This document shows, one piece after another, positions 47,001 to 55,243 of a DNA stretch of 64,000 bases. The first letter of the stretch is position 1. Every line of letters starts with the position of its first letter. The notes beneath the pieces are model-generated. The model was not told the DNA's origin. It saw only the letters and a program-made list of their open reading frames with translations, and made no database searches. The translations under genes were made by a program, and so were the position numbers. The DNA comes from JANYJZ01 sp964523395 (lineage in GTDB: Bacteria; Bacteroidota; Ignavibacteria; UBA10030; SZUA-254): positions 1 through 64,000 of the forward strand of contig CAZFXS010000005.1 in NCBI GenBank assembly GCA_964523395.1, read 5' to 3'.

Positions 47001-47907
47001 TCCAGGGCACAGGCGCACCCTGTGCGAGATGGGAAAAATCCGGATCAGCTTGACTTGAATCGCCAAGGTACGTACTGCCGTTTTGTGAAATCCAATACAC
47101 AACGATTGCACCGGCATCAACATTCATTGCGGGAAAATAAACAATATAACTTACACCATGTGCATCCGTGAATTCGACATCGAACTGTTGCTGGACAAAC
47201 CCGGAACCTCCGCCGTAAATTACCGCGCGCACAGGCAAATGAGAATCGATGCCCGGAGGATTCGTCTCCTGATTTGAAATTCCGTCACCTCCACTGATCT
47301 CAAGCAAAAGGTCGGCATTGTTTGATTCAAACCTTAGAGAAGACGCGTCAGAACCTCCCGGCAAAATCACCGGATCACCCGTTATATTGAACATCGCCGG
47401 TAATGGCAGGGAATCAATATCATCCAATGTCAGCGGAAACACTACAGTCTGCGAACCTGTTCTGAACGCACGAACAGAGTAAGCGCTCCATCTGTTTGTA
47501 TTGTCACGGTGCCTCACACGAAGCTGGTAATCAGTATCATAATCCAGTTCGGATCGCCCGGCATAAGAACCTTCGAACGTTCCGTCCGCAAGGTGTGTGT
47601 GTTCCTTTTCCAACCCGCTTATGCAACTGGTAATCCATACTCGTTCGGAAGGAGTGACAGTCCAGATTTCCCAATCGGTGCATTGATGCGTATCGCCGGG
47701 ATCGGGATCGGACATCGGCAATGTTTCCATATGGACATCAGAGGGACTTACAATCTTCCCGTCAAACGAAGGCTCGGTGATAACAGGCGGGTCCGGTGCA
47801 GTTTGGGCAACTACCTTTGTCAGTCCCACGACACAAACAACTACAAACATGATTGAAAGAAATCTTCCCGAAAAACCAGACTTGAAAATCCGCAGCATTA
47901 GTTCCAT
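44053..47907 (-). CDS. Large secreted PQQ-dehydrogenase-like protein with PKD, PA14 and T9SS domains
   Basis: 1284 residues with a signal anchor near the N-terminus (FLSIMFVVVCVVGLTKVVAQ). Order: FN3-like region (about 35-150), a beta-rich region, a glucose/sorbosone dehydrogenase-like propeller (about 305-690, VEIVAKGFQLPVNIAFVP, VFAYGVRNPFGGAWR, EVDRFAKIVEGVNYGWDG), a PKD domain (WTFGDGGTSTEQNPVHMY), a PA14 domain (GLRGEYYDN...YRFYATVDDGVRLWVNG), a carbohydrate-binding-like region, and a T9SS tail (EQNYPNPFNPITVIRYSL, LGREVRTLVDE). It probably binds or oxidises sugars at the surface. It is the last gene of the operon after the M1-like gene (18 nt). Confidence 0.88.
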   Translation of the reverse strand: MELMLRIFKSGFSGRFLSIMFVVVCVVGLTKVVAQTAPDPPVITEPSFDGKIVSPSDVHMETLPMSDPDPGDTHQCTDWEIWTVTPSERVWITSCISGLEKEHTHLADGTFEGSYAGRSELDYDTDYQLRVRHRDNTNRWSAYSVRAFRTGSQTVVFPLTLDDIDSLPLPAMFNITGDPVILPGGSDASSLRFESNNADLLLEISGGDGISNQETNPPGIDSHLPVRAVIYGGGSGFVQQQFDVEFTDAHGVSYIVYFPAMNVDAGAIVVYWISQNGSTYLGDSSQADPDFSHLAQGAPVPWKPVPTGYKVEIVAKGFQLPVNIAFVPNPGSQPMDPLFYVTELYGTIKVVTNNGTVLTYADSLLNFEPTGNFPGSGEQGLSGIVVDSSTGDVFVNMLYDANPPSINHYPKVVRFHSTDGGLTAATQTTILDMVGEIQGQSHFISNLTIGPDGKLYVHMGDGFATATAQDLNYFRGKILRVNKDGTAPSDNPFYNLSNGITARDYVFAYGVRNPFGGAWRASDGFHYEVENGPEVDRFAKIVEGVNYGWDGSNASMSVNALYNWNPSTAPVNIAFVQPETFGGSGFEAEKQGHAFVTLSGATWATGPQPRGKRIEEFVLGDSGQLVNGPKPFLQYTGSGKATVSALAAGPDGLYFSDLYKDLDYVTPIDRGANILRIKYIGRADFSANYTSGLPPLPVQFMDQSDVPGALSWAWTFGDGGTSTEQNPVHMYTSPGIYTVKLVVSGTNGGVAELKKSFIVIGDIPIGLRGEYYDNIDFTGDVIVRLDSTINFSWGNGSPDPAMGNDLFSVRWTGRVSPQYSEVYRFYATVDDGVRLWVNGRPVINQWTDGAPREYSDTISLEAGKRYDVKMEYYENGGGAVATLSWSSASVAKQIIPFQRWYNSGSTKVFSASAKWNMLSNPMNAGNDSVSALFPSALLPVYGYSRANGFEQANRIPPGRGYWMKFDTSSSIGIFGDILDSITVPVDSGWNIIGSITNPAPAGSVTQSPQGNILSLFYGYNNGYYPADTIQPGKAYWVKAGHPGTLTLSAAALGNVVQSSSSQLLTEMNTLKFTDATGKSQTLYFGASDTPDGKLLASSLPALPDAVFDARFEGGDLVKTYSTSNGSSVEYPIVLTGVEKPVVVEWKLANTINNHIGLFSDNGIPLIADNRSQTEGEIRINSAGNRLILRIIPVTEIPSRFRLEQNYPNPFNPITVIRYSLSVNSHVTLKLYDVLGREVRTLVDEIQEAGYKSVKLDAGGLASGVYTYRLTAGKFTGTKKMVLLK

Positions 47908-47925
47908 TGTTATTATAGTAATAGT

Positions 47926-50040
47926 TTATGGAATTTGAACGGTCACATCTTCGTCTTTTACTGTCCACGTTCCGCCGGTTACCATATCTCTTCCCCTCAT
48001 CAGCACCCAGGAATAATCAAACGGAAGAAGCTCGGGTTCAGCAGAATTGCTCAGAGGCGCAACCCAGCATACCAATCCCTGAACAAGATACGGACTCTCC
48101 ATGACCTGAATGAGCGCGAGACTACTATCCGACACCACTTCGCCATTAATAGAAATAGAATTTCCATGCACATCATAGGGAAATTTTTTCCGGAGGCTCT
48201 CGATGAGTTTATTCTGATCTCTTTTCCCGTAAATGATTACTCGTTCAGACTGAAGGTCTGCCAGCGTAATGCTCGTGTCGGCTTTGATTCTTACCGACCA
48301 TCCGCTCCGTTCCATCGCCGCTGAATCCCGGCGGGCAAGATGAAGCAAGTGATGAGATGATTCTCCGGTCCCGACCACCATGATGCCGTCGGCAGGATCG
48401 CGCAGATCCCCCATCTTCACAGGAATTTTATGAATCTTCAGGATGCTGGAATGGACATCGAGAAACGCGGCGGAAGGTTTTTCTGCCGTGGTAATGTCAA
48501 ACGGAACGTCATTGCGATATGACCCCACCGAATCAGTCCCCAGCCAAACGGCAGTACTAAAAAACCCTCCGGGGGTTTCCACTTCAATCGGGACTATCGA
48601 AGTATATTTTTCATATCCCACCATTCTCACACGGCCACTGGTTACCCACTTGCCGTTGTTCTTCGCAGACTTCACATTGTATATTTTCATCCGCGGCACC
48701 CCCCTATTCTTCACCCACTGATCAAAGAACCATCCGAGAGGTTTACGGTAGAACTCTTCAGCAAGGAGCTGAAAATCGGTCAACAATGCCTTGCGCAGAT
48801 GGAAACGTCTTGCGTATTCATGATAGAGTAGTGAGAATAACGAATCGCCCATCATCGTTCTCAGCATATTGTGAACGTATGATGCCTTGAGATAATGAGT
48901 CGGCAGCGAACGAAGATCGGCTTTTTGCTGGAGGGGTAAATCCTCGCCTTTTGTCACACGCATGAGGAGCGGACGGAGCAAGGGATGCTGGCCTAACGAG
49001 TCCCGTTTCGACATTCTTCCCGAAGCCTCCGCGTACAGCAAGGCAGAATATTCGCACAATCCTTCCGCCAGAAGCGCGGCATCTTCGTGGTCAATAAACA
49101 CCGTCATCGGCCACCACTGATGAGCTATTTCATGCGGAAGAATCGAGCTGACCTGGTTAAACGTGTCCTCCGTTTCGAACGCTACTTTTTTGACCATAAT
49201 AAATGACGGACCGGCTATCGCAAGAACGTTTCTTCCTCCTACCCAGTTATCAACTTCAATGATCGAAAGTTTGGGGAAGCGGTACGTTGTAAACTTTTTG
49301 TTGTAAAAGCGAAGAACATCTTTTGCCAGACTGAGAAGTGATTGGGATGAACTTGAATCTTGTGTAAAAAGGAATGTGTTCAGCACAAGATTACGCTCAG
49401 TAACTTCCTGCTGAACAAACATACCCGCGCAAATCCATCCGATATCCGCCAGAAGATCGCGCGACTCCCAGATATATGTTGCCGAGTCTGGGGAGATTTT
49501 CTTCTCTTTCAAACTCCCGACACTGATTGCGCTCCAGGAAGAAGGAACAGTAATCGCCATCCGCACAAACCGAAGCATTCTCGGCCCAAACGGCAATATC
49601 CCTTCTTCATGAAACACTGCACGGTCTTCGTTGATTCCGGCAAAATCCGATTGAAACATAACGCGACCCGAATATTGAATCACCGCTTCAACCAATGTAT
49701 CCTCCGGAAGCTCCTCAATCATACAATAGTCTTTTGATTGGCTGAACTTCACGTTCCTTCCGTTCACCATGACACCCGAGACAGCGTACACCGGGAGCAA
49801 CTTGAGGGATAGGCGGTCAATGTTTTCTTTGGTGAATCGCACCTCTATCGTATCAATAGACGTGAACGCTTTGGAGAGCGGGAACAATTGGAGCGCAACT
49901 CGATGGGAAACAATTTCATACCCCGGATCATCTTCCGCGCGCAGCAATGCTGAAGACATCAGCAGAAAGCACATTAGGACGATGAAAAGTGAATTCACTC
50001 TCAAGCAGGAAGAGCAAAGAAGATTATCCGCAGGCAACAT
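47926..50040 (-). CDS. M1-like metallopeptidase lacking the GxMEN motif
   Basis: 704 residues with an N-terminal signal segment (SLFIVLMCFLLMSSALLRAE); the ATG at 50040 is used, and a GTG at 49998 would also keep the signal. HEIAHQWW (303-310) followed by Glu at 326 gives the HExxH-18-E spacing of M1 peptidases. The usual GxMEN exopeptidase motif is replaced by VGGRNVLAIAG, so classic aminopeptidase activity is doubtful. The C-terminal ~200 residues are a separate domain of unknown type. It follows the upstream membrane gene by 4 nt. Confidence 0.85.
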   Translation of the reverse strand: MLPADNLLCSSCLRVNSLFIVLMCFLLMSSALLRAEDDPGYEIVSHRVALQLFPLSKAFTSIDTIEVRFTKENIDRLSLKLLPVYAVSGVMVNGRNVKFSQSKDYCMIEELPEDTLVEAVIQYSGRVMFQSDFAGINEDRAVFHEEGILPFGPRMLRFVRMAITVPSSWSAISVGSLKEKKISPDSATYIWESRDLLADIGWICAGMFVQQEVTERNLVLNTFLFTQDSSSSQSLLSLAKDVLRFYNKKFTTYRFPKLSIIEVDNWVGGRNVLAIAGPSFIMVKKVAFETEDTFNQVSSILPHEIAHQWWPMTVFIDHEDAALLAEGLCEYSALLYAEASGRMSKRDSLGQHPLLRPLLMRVTKGEDLPLQQKADLRSLPTHYLKASYVHNMLRTMMGDSLFSLLYHEYARRFHLRKALLTDFQLLAEEFYRKPLGWFFDQWVKNRGVPRMKIYNVKSAKNNGKWVTSGRVRMVGYEKYTSIVPIEVETPGGFFSTAVWLGTDSVGSYRNDVPFDITTAEKPSAAFLDVHSSILKIHKIPVKMGDLRDPADGIMVVGTGESSHHLLHLARRDSAAMERSGWSVRIKADTSITLADLQSERVIIYGKRDQNKLIESLRKKFPYDVHGNSISINGEVVSDSSLALIQVMESPYLVQGLVCWVAPLSNSAEPELLPFDYSWVLMRGRDMVTGGTWTVKDEDVTVQIP

Positions 50041-50044
50041 ATGT

Positions 50045-50572
50045 TCAAAATGACTGCGGTACCGGAGGCGGGGACGGCGGCATCAGTTGTTGTTTGGGTT
50101 TAAATATCCCATATCCGATTAACCCGCCTAGCAATCCAAACAAGGGATACATGATAATCGAGAAGAAGAAATTCGTCACGAAGGAAACGGATGACGATTC
50201 TGTTTCCAGCGCTTCGTAAAACTGTTCGCGAACCTGATCGGGCAGTTCGATATTGGAATTCTCAATCCAATTACGGAGGAATTCCATCATGACATCACCA
50301 AACATCGCTGAAATAATCAACGAAAGCACCGTAGCAGTTAAAGCGCCAAATACGCCTGACAACGCTCCGACCGAAAGACAATCCCCCGCAGTGAAGGGTA
50401 TGGTATCGGGAGTAAAATTGCTCTTATAAAAGAACACCGCCATTAGTCCGCCGATAATTAACCCGGCACAGCAGAGACAGTTTATTAAATTAACAAACGG
50501 GATTTCGCTCAGTAATCCCATGATAATTCCGCCATAAATTGCAGGAAGTAATTTGTCAGGCTTTGGATTCAT
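50045..50572 (-). CDS. Polytopic membrane protein of unknown function
   Basis: 175 residues with about four hydrophobic helices and a Pro-rich C-terminal tail (QQLMPPSPPPVPQ). CLCCAG in the first helix pair suggests possible metal or acylation sites. The ATG overlaps the DUF2085 stop by four bases. I recognise no family; the position suggests a partner of the DUF2085 protein. Confidence 0.75.
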   Translation of the reverse strand: MNPKPDKLLPAIYGGIIMGLLSEIPFVNLINCLCCAGLIIGGLMAVFFYKSNFTPDTIPFTAGDCLSVGALSGVFGALTATVLSLIISAMFGDVMMEFLRNWIENSNIELPDQVREQFYEALETESSSVSFVTNFFFSIIMYPLFGLLGGLIGYGIFKPKQQLMPPSPPPVPQSF

Positions 50573-51051
50573 GAAATACCTCGTAAGAATGGATAGGACT
50601 GTTTTTCATTAGGTACGATAACCGATATAAGCAAAGGAATCAGGATCCATCCCGCGATTATTCCGAAAAATCCCCCTGTTATAACGCGCGTCAACCATGT
50701 ACTCTCATGCAAACCGGCGATATGACATGCAACATCAACAACCATCGGCAGTAACGCGATAAACCACCAGATGCGTTGATTGTTGATTTCGTTGACGCGG
50801 AATACCGGCAACAGGATAACCGACATCAGGAAACCAAAATATACCGCGGAACAACGGGCGCAGACTGCCATTGCCTGACCATTAACGTGAAGCGAGTGAG
50901 AGTCAAGCTGATGACAGATCAATGAGAAAAAAGCGAATACAGATTTGGTTGCGGGGGAATCGGAAGTGATAAATACCGGAAGCACAATCAACGCGCACCA
51001 GAGGAGTACGCATGCCAATAACATGCAATAAGCGGGAGTATTGTATTTCAT
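50569..51051 (-). CDS. DUF2085 membrane protein
   Basis: 160 residues from the ATG at 51051 (a TTG at 51093 is less likely). CHQLDSHSLHVNGQAMAVCA followed by RCSAVYFG is the DUF2085 signature, with Cys and His that may bind a metal. About four helices. DUF2085 function is not established. It heads a tight four-gene run (DUF2085, membrane protein, M1-like, PQQ/T9SS). Confidence 0.85.
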   Translation of the reverse strand: MKYNTPAYCMLLACVLLWCALIVLPVFITSDSPATKSVFAFFSLICHQLDSHSLHVNGQAMAVCARCSAVYFGFLMSVILLPVFRVNEINNQRIWWFIALLPMVVDVACHIAGLHESTWLTRVITGGFFGIIAGWILIPLLISVIVPNEKQSYPFLRGIS

Positions 51052-51357
51052 AGTAACTGATGAAAAGGTATGAGAATTACGGATGAGATGCAAGAATATA
51101 CTGCTGGAGGTGTTGGCTCGGTTTCAGAAACGGAAGATAATTATCTTCCGTTTCCACCTTCCGGCAATAATGTTTAATCCAATCTGAGCAAGCACACCAC
51201 AGGAAGTATTCTCCTATGTTAGCCTTGATCGCCCATCTCCGCCTTCGGCGGATCCGCTCGGGGTGAGCAGAGCCAAACCATGATGAGGTTCTTTTAGAAC
51301 TCCGATTTCTTACTTGGCTAAATCGAGTGTAGAAATCCGCGGTTTTAGTTTTCTCCA
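51052..51357. other. Intergenic stretch with a short hairpin
   Basis: No gene is supported here. The only structure seen is a CCGCC-TTC-GGCGG hairpin near 51240 followed by CCGCTCGGGGTGAGC, similar to the CCGCTCAGGATCA stretch at 43161-43173; both may be fragments of a dispersed repeat. A 93-codon frame on the minus strand crosses it but looks spurious. Confidence 0.3.
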
Positions 51358-51386
51358 TTGTTTTTCGTTGACGAATCCATTATATT
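51358..51386 (+). promoter_or_regulatory. Sigma70-type promoter for speB
   Basis: TTGTTT (51358-51363), 17 nt, TATATT (51381-51386), 48 nt before the speB GTG. Confidence 0.5.
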
Positions 51387-51434
51387 CGACAGTCAATTTC
51401 TGAATCTCCTTTCATCATTCATTGGTAAAACTTC

Positions 51435-52337
51435 GTGAAAACGCTGAACATCAAATCGAATTTCCTCGCAATTGAAAAAGAATATTCGTCCTTTGACACT
51501 TCGCGTGTCGTTATACTTCCTGTACCGTATGAACGCACGGTCAGTTACGGCGGTGGAACAAATAAAGGGCCCGAAGGAATAGTAAAGGCCTCTCATTATG
51601 TCGAACTGTACGATGAAGAAACGGAACGGGAAGTATACAAGGAAATCGGCGTTGCGACGCTTCCTCCGTTTCAAGCAGGAAAGAAAAAAGACAAGGCATT
51701 TCTTCAATACTTACAAAAAATGACAGAAGAGTTGTTGAAGCACGATAAATTCGTTGTAACACTAGGCGGAGAGCATACCATTTCACAGGCACCAATTGCC
51801 GCATTCGCGAAACGGTATCCCGATTTGTCGGTACTGCAAATAGACGCACACTCAGATTTACGGATGGAATACCAGGGATCGCAGTACAGTCATGCTTCCG
51901 TCATGGCGCGGGTCTGTGAGATCATCAAGCCTTCGCGGCTGATACAGGTCGGCATTCGCGCCCAGTGCATGGAAGAGGCGGAATTTATCAGGAAAGAAAA
52001 AGTGAACACACTATACGCGCATGAAATCCGCAACGGAACGTACACCCGCGGCGCTTCATTATGGGATGATTATGCTGTCAGCAAATTATCGGACCACGTG
52101 TATGTCAGTTTTGATGTCGACGGACTCGACCCGTCGATTATGCCTGCGACAGGCACACCGGAGCCGAACGGATTATTCTGGGACGAAACATTGAGGCTCT
52201 TACGAAAAGTAGGAGAGCAGAAAAAGGTTGTCGGATGTGATGTTGTAGAACTTGCACCGATGAAAGGGTTACACCATCCTGATCTTACCACAGCAAAACT
52301 TGTCTCGAAGATGATTAATTACTTTGTTAAAGCGTAG
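51435..52337 (+). CDS. speB: Agmatinase
   Basis: 300 residues of the ureohydrolase family. The binuclear Mn site is intact: GGEHTIS, QIDAHSDLR and SFDVDGLDPS. It hydrolyses agmatine to putrescine and urea in polyamine synthesis; arginase or guanidinobutyrase specificity cannot be ruled out. It starts at GTG (51435). No speA is adjacent. Confidence 0.9.
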   Translation: MKTLNIKSNFLAIEKEYSSFDTSRVVILPVPYERTVSYGGGTNKGPEGIVKASHYVELYDEETEREVYKEIGVATLPPFQAGKKKDKAFLQYLQKMTEELLKHDKFVVTLGGEHTISQAPIAAFAKRYPDLSVLQIDAHSDLRMEYQGSQYSHASVMARVCEIIKPSRLIQVGIRAQCMEEAEFIRKEKVNTLYAHEIRNGTYTRGASLWDDYAVSKLSDHVYVSFDVDGLDPSIMPATGTPEPNGLFWDETLRLLRKVGEQKKVVGCDVVELAPMKGLHHPDLTTAKLVSKMINYFVKA

Positions 52338-52362
52338 AGGTGATCATCAGATCCGCTTTAAC
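52326..52362. terminator. Hairpin at the speB stop codon
   Basis: GTTAAAGCG (52326-52334) and CGCTTTAAC (52354-52362) form a perfect 9-bp stem with a 19-nt loop, beginning inside the last speB codons. No T-run follows, so the terminator role is tentative. Confidence 0.35.
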
Positions 52363-52386
52363 GGGTAATCAATATGAAGATAACAA

Positions 52387-53247
52387 CTAATTAACTACTT
52401 TCCTCCCCATCAGGTATATCTCACCTGTCGGCTGAGGCATTCCTCCTTTTGGCTCAAGTGTTACACAGAAAGCGCTCACCAGTTCCGGCTCGGTAACATC
52501 AAGCGGCTTCACCATGAACATATTCTCCTTCTCGCTTTCGTTTGCCACGGTAAACATGCCGGCACTAAAGACCAGCTGTTTTTGCATAAGCCAGAGTTGA
52601 TATTCTTTATCTTTCGGCACCATCGGTAAATTGGAAACATGCAGGACAGCCACTTTCTTCACTGGATCCCAGATAATTTTTCCATGTCCGACAGGGTTCA
52701 CATCCATACCATCCATCCTCACAACATCGATATTGCGGGATTCAAGAATCTTAAGAATCGCTGCTTTCTTATCAAGCTCTGTGGTAAGCTTAGTAATGGT
52801 TGTCTCCTGATCCTGGATAAACGCGTATTGCTGGTCAACTTTTTCGATAAGCGTATTCACATAAGCGGCAAATCCCACTAAAATAACAATGAGGACAAAT
52901 CCCATCCCAAACATCAGCCAGGATTGTCCGGTTGTCCGCTGCGGTTGTGCTAGCGGAATGGGTGGTTTTTCTGCAAACTGTATTTCACGTTCAGCGATGT
53001 CCGCCCTCGCTACCTCTGAAAGCCTGACCGCAAACATGATTTTCTCTTTCAACTCAGGCATCATATGCAGTTGGGAAAGGGATGCCGGGACGCGCGGAAG
53101 CGTTTCCTGAAGTGAATGTAGTTCCTTGCGGCAAATTTCACAATTCGTTGTCAGGTGAAATTCAAATTCAGCAAGATCATTTCCGTCAAGCGCACCAAGC
53201 GCGTACGACGCGCAGCTTTCCAGATATTTTTCATCGTGGTGTGCCAC
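52387..53247 (-). CDS. RskA-type transmembrane anti-sigma factor
   Basis: 286 residues starting at GTG. The N-terminal anti-sigma domain carries the zinc-associated FHLTTNCEICRKEL (His-x-Cys-x-x-Cys pattern), then comes a single membrane helix (about 110-130, MFGMGFVLIVILVGFAAYV), a coiled-coil region (VDQQYAFIQDQETTITKL) and a periplasmic RskA-like domain (GKIIWDPVKKVAVLHVSNLP). It would hold the neighbouring ECF sigma factor until a periplasmic signal arrives. Three nt separate it from the sigma gene. Confidence 0.9.
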   Translation of the reverse strand: MAHHDEKYLESCASYALGALDGNDLAEFEFHLTTNCEICRKELHSLQETLPRVPASLSQLHMMPELKEKIMFAVRLSEVARADIAEREIQFAEKPPIPLAQPQRTTGQSWLMFGMGFVLIVILVGFAAYVNTLIEKVDQQYAFIQDQETTITKLTTELDKKAAILKILESRNIDVVRMDGMDVNPVGHGKIIWDPVKKVAVLHVSNLPMVPKDKEYQLWLMQKQLVFSAGMFTVANESEKENMFMVKPLDVTEPELVSAFCVTLEPKGGMPQPTGEIYLMGRKVVN

Positions 53248-53250
53248 GAT

Positions 53251-53856
53251 CTACAGCTTCTCCTGTAACATTGAACGCAAGTTCATGAGTCCTTTCCTCA
53301 TTCTTGATTTTACCGTGCCTATCGGGATCCCGAGCTTTTCTGCAATTTCCGACTGTGTGTATCCGTCATAATACGCAAGCGCGAGAACCTGCTGTTGTTC
53401 TTTATTTAACTGACGCAATACCCCTCCGACTAACTTTTGCTCATCCTGTAATACTGCATTTGCAAAAGGATTGAGCGCAGTCGATTCCGCAACGAGGGTC
53501 ACACTATCAATATCGATATGATGATCGTGTTTTTTATATCCTTTCGACCTGAGACGATCAATGGATTTATTCCGGGTCATCGTCACCAGCCAGGTATAGA
53601 CCGTGCCTTTTTCGTTTTGATAAAGGTTTGCTTTGTTCCATACCTGCAGGAACACTTCCTGTAAAATCTCTTCCGCGTCCGATAAGGAGCGGAGTGTCCG
53701 CATCGCAAACGTAAACAATAATTGACCATACTGGTCATATAAATCGGAAAGCGCGGATTCATCACCACCTGCAATGCGCCGCAGGAGATCTTTATCCGCT
53801 TCAGCCCGTTCAGTCCGGTTTATGATTACTGAGAATAACGCCAACAGCAGCTGCAC
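53251..53856 (-). CDS. ECF sigma factor (SigK-like)
   Basis: 201 residues. Sigma region 2 (ALSDLYDQYGQLLFTFAMRT, DAEEILQEVFLQVW, WLVTMTRNKSIDRLR) and region 4 (YYDGYTQSEIAEKLGIP, GTVKSRMRKGL) are intact. It lies directly upstream of the RskA-like gene, the standard sigma/anti-sigma pair. It starts at a GTG (53856), with no better internal start. The pair is divergent from pfkA and probably autoregulated. Confidence 0.92.
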   Translation of the reverse strand: MQLLLALFSVIINRTERAEADKDLLRRIAGGDESALSDLYDQYGQLLFTFAMRTLRSLSDAEEILQEVFLQVWNKANLYQNEKGTVYTWLVTMTRNKSIDRLRSKGYKKHDHHIDIDSVTLVAESTALNPFANAVLQDEQKLVGGVLRQLNKEQQQVLALAYYDGYTQSEIAEKLGIPIGTVKSRMRKGLMNLRSMLQEKL

Positions 53857-53952
53857 AATTTCGAGTCTAACAAAAGTACGTTAAAAAAGTGGAATCGGTT
53901 TACTGTCTTGTGAAAATAGTCAGAGAATCATCAAAAAGCAATTCAGACTGAG

Positions 53953-54002
53953 AAGTCCGACTCACTTAACACTCGAATTTCTCAGGTAAGTGAGTCAGAC
54001 TT
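53953..54002. repeat. 16-bp inverted repeat upstream of the pfkA promoter
   Basis: AAGTCCGACTCACTTA (53953-53968) and TAAGTGAGTCAGACTT (53987-54002) pair with one mismatch around an 18-nt loop. It ends ten bases before the predicted -35 box of pfkA, in the gap shared with the sigma gene. It could be an operator for a dimeric regulator. Confidence 0.55.
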
Positions 54003-54011
54003 ACGAACTTA

Positions 54012-54040
54012 TTGATTCGCGTGACTTTTTTGATTATTTT
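54012..54040 (+). promoter_or_regulatory. Promoter of the phosphofructokinase gene
   Basis: TTGATT (54012-54017), 17 nt, TATTTT (54035-54040), 45 nt before the ATG at 54086. Confidence 0.45.
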
Positions 54041-54085
54041 AGGGGCGTTAGTTCCTCTTTTAATATATTACCAAAGGAAAAATTC

Positions 54086-55243
54086 ATGCGTATTGGAATA
54101 CTTACTGGCGGAGGCGACGTTCCCGGATTAAATCCCTGCATAAAAGCCGCAGTGTATCGCGCAGCAGATGAAGGCCACGAAATGATCGGCATCCGCAGAG
54201 GTTGGGGCGGACTTCTTTATCTCAATCCTGATGATCCCTCTTCGCAAAACAATCATGTCGTACCGCTTACAAAAGTCAATACCAGGACTATCGACCGCAC
54301 CGGCGGCACATATTTACATACATCACGGACAAATCCGGGAAAAGTAAAGCATAAAGAAATTCCCGATTTTCTCAAAGAGAGTTTTAAAGACGCGGATAAA
54401 GATAAACCAGTTGACTGCACGAAACATGTTCTCCGCGTTCTGAATCACTTAAAGCTTGATGCGCTGATTGCCATCGGCGGCGATGATACGCTGAGCTACG
54501 CGGTTCGTATGCACAGGGAAAATGTGCCCGTAGTGTGTATTCCCAAAACAATGGACAACGATGTTTATGGAACAGATTATTGCATCGGATTTTCAACTGC
54601 GGTGACAAGAAGCGTTGAATTTATTCACGCATTGCGCACACCGACCGGCTCGCACGAGCGCATCGCTGTGGTGGAATTGTTCGGAAGATACTCGGGTGAG
54701 ACCTCATTAATATCCGCATATCTCGCCGGTGTTGATCGCGCGGTGATTTCCGAAATCGATTTCGACACCGAGCGTCTGGTAAAATTTTTGGTAGATGACA
54801 GGAAGAATAACCCGAGCGGCTACGCGATCATGACCATCTCTGAAGGCGCAAAACCGATCGGCGGTGAAATGCATTTGAGCGGTGAGGAAGACGCGTATGG
54901 ACACAAAAAATTAGGCGGCGTCGGAGATTATGTCGCGCATGAAATCGAACACCGTTCAGGTGTACGCACAGTTTATCAACAGCTCGCCTACCTCATGCGC
55001 AGCGGAGCCCCCGATGCGCTCGATCTGATGGTCTCTACAAGCTACGGATATCTTGCGACTGACTTACTGTTAAAAAAGCAAACAGGCAGAATGGTAGCAT
55101 TACGGGATGGTAAATATACAACCGTGTCCGCTAACAGCATCACAGACGGCAAGAAAAGAGTCGATGTAAATGAATTGTATGATTCGGAAAACTATCGTCC
55201 GAAGATAAGCCATTTACTCGGCAAGCCGATGTTTTTGTATTAG
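54086..55243 (+). CDS. 6-phosphofructokinase, pyrophosphate-type signature
   Basis: 385 residues from the ATG at 54086, which has AAAGGA seven bases upstream; the frame opens earlier without a ribosome site. PfkA-family motifs: GILTGGGDVPGLN, GGDDTLSYA (131-139), PKTMDND (153-159), GRYSGETSL. Asp134 and Lys154 replace the two glycines (G104 and G124 of E. coli PfkA) that mark ATP enzymes. Asp plus Lys is the combination of pyrophosphate-dependent PFKs. It phosphorylates fructose 6-phosphate in glycolysis, probably reversibly. I leave the symbol blank because pfkA or pfp depends on the donor. Confidence 0.9.
   Translation: MRIGILTGGGDVPGLNPCIKAAVYRAADEGHEMIGIRRGWGGLLYLNPDDPSSQNNHVVPLTKVNTRTIDRTGGTYLHTSRTNPGKVKHKEIPDFLKESFKDADKDKPVDCTKHVLRVLNHLKLDALIAIGGDDTLSYAVRMHRENVPVVCIPKTMDNDVYGTDYCIGFSTAVTRSVEFIHALRTPTGSHERIAVVELFGRYSGETSLISAYLAGVDRAVISEIDFDTERLVKFLVDDRKNNPSGYAIMTISEGAKPIGGEMHLSGEEDAYGHKKLGGVGDYVAHEIEHRSGVRTVYQQLAYLMRSGAPDALDLMVSTSYGYLATDLLLKKQTGRMVALRDGKYTTVSANSITDGKKRVDVNELYDSENYRPKISHLLGKPMFLY

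Noticed and set aside
51077..51358. 93-codon frame containing a basic stretch (RIRRRRRW)
   Set aside because: Crosses a hairpin-bearing intergenic repeat; composition and lack of context suggest it is spurious.
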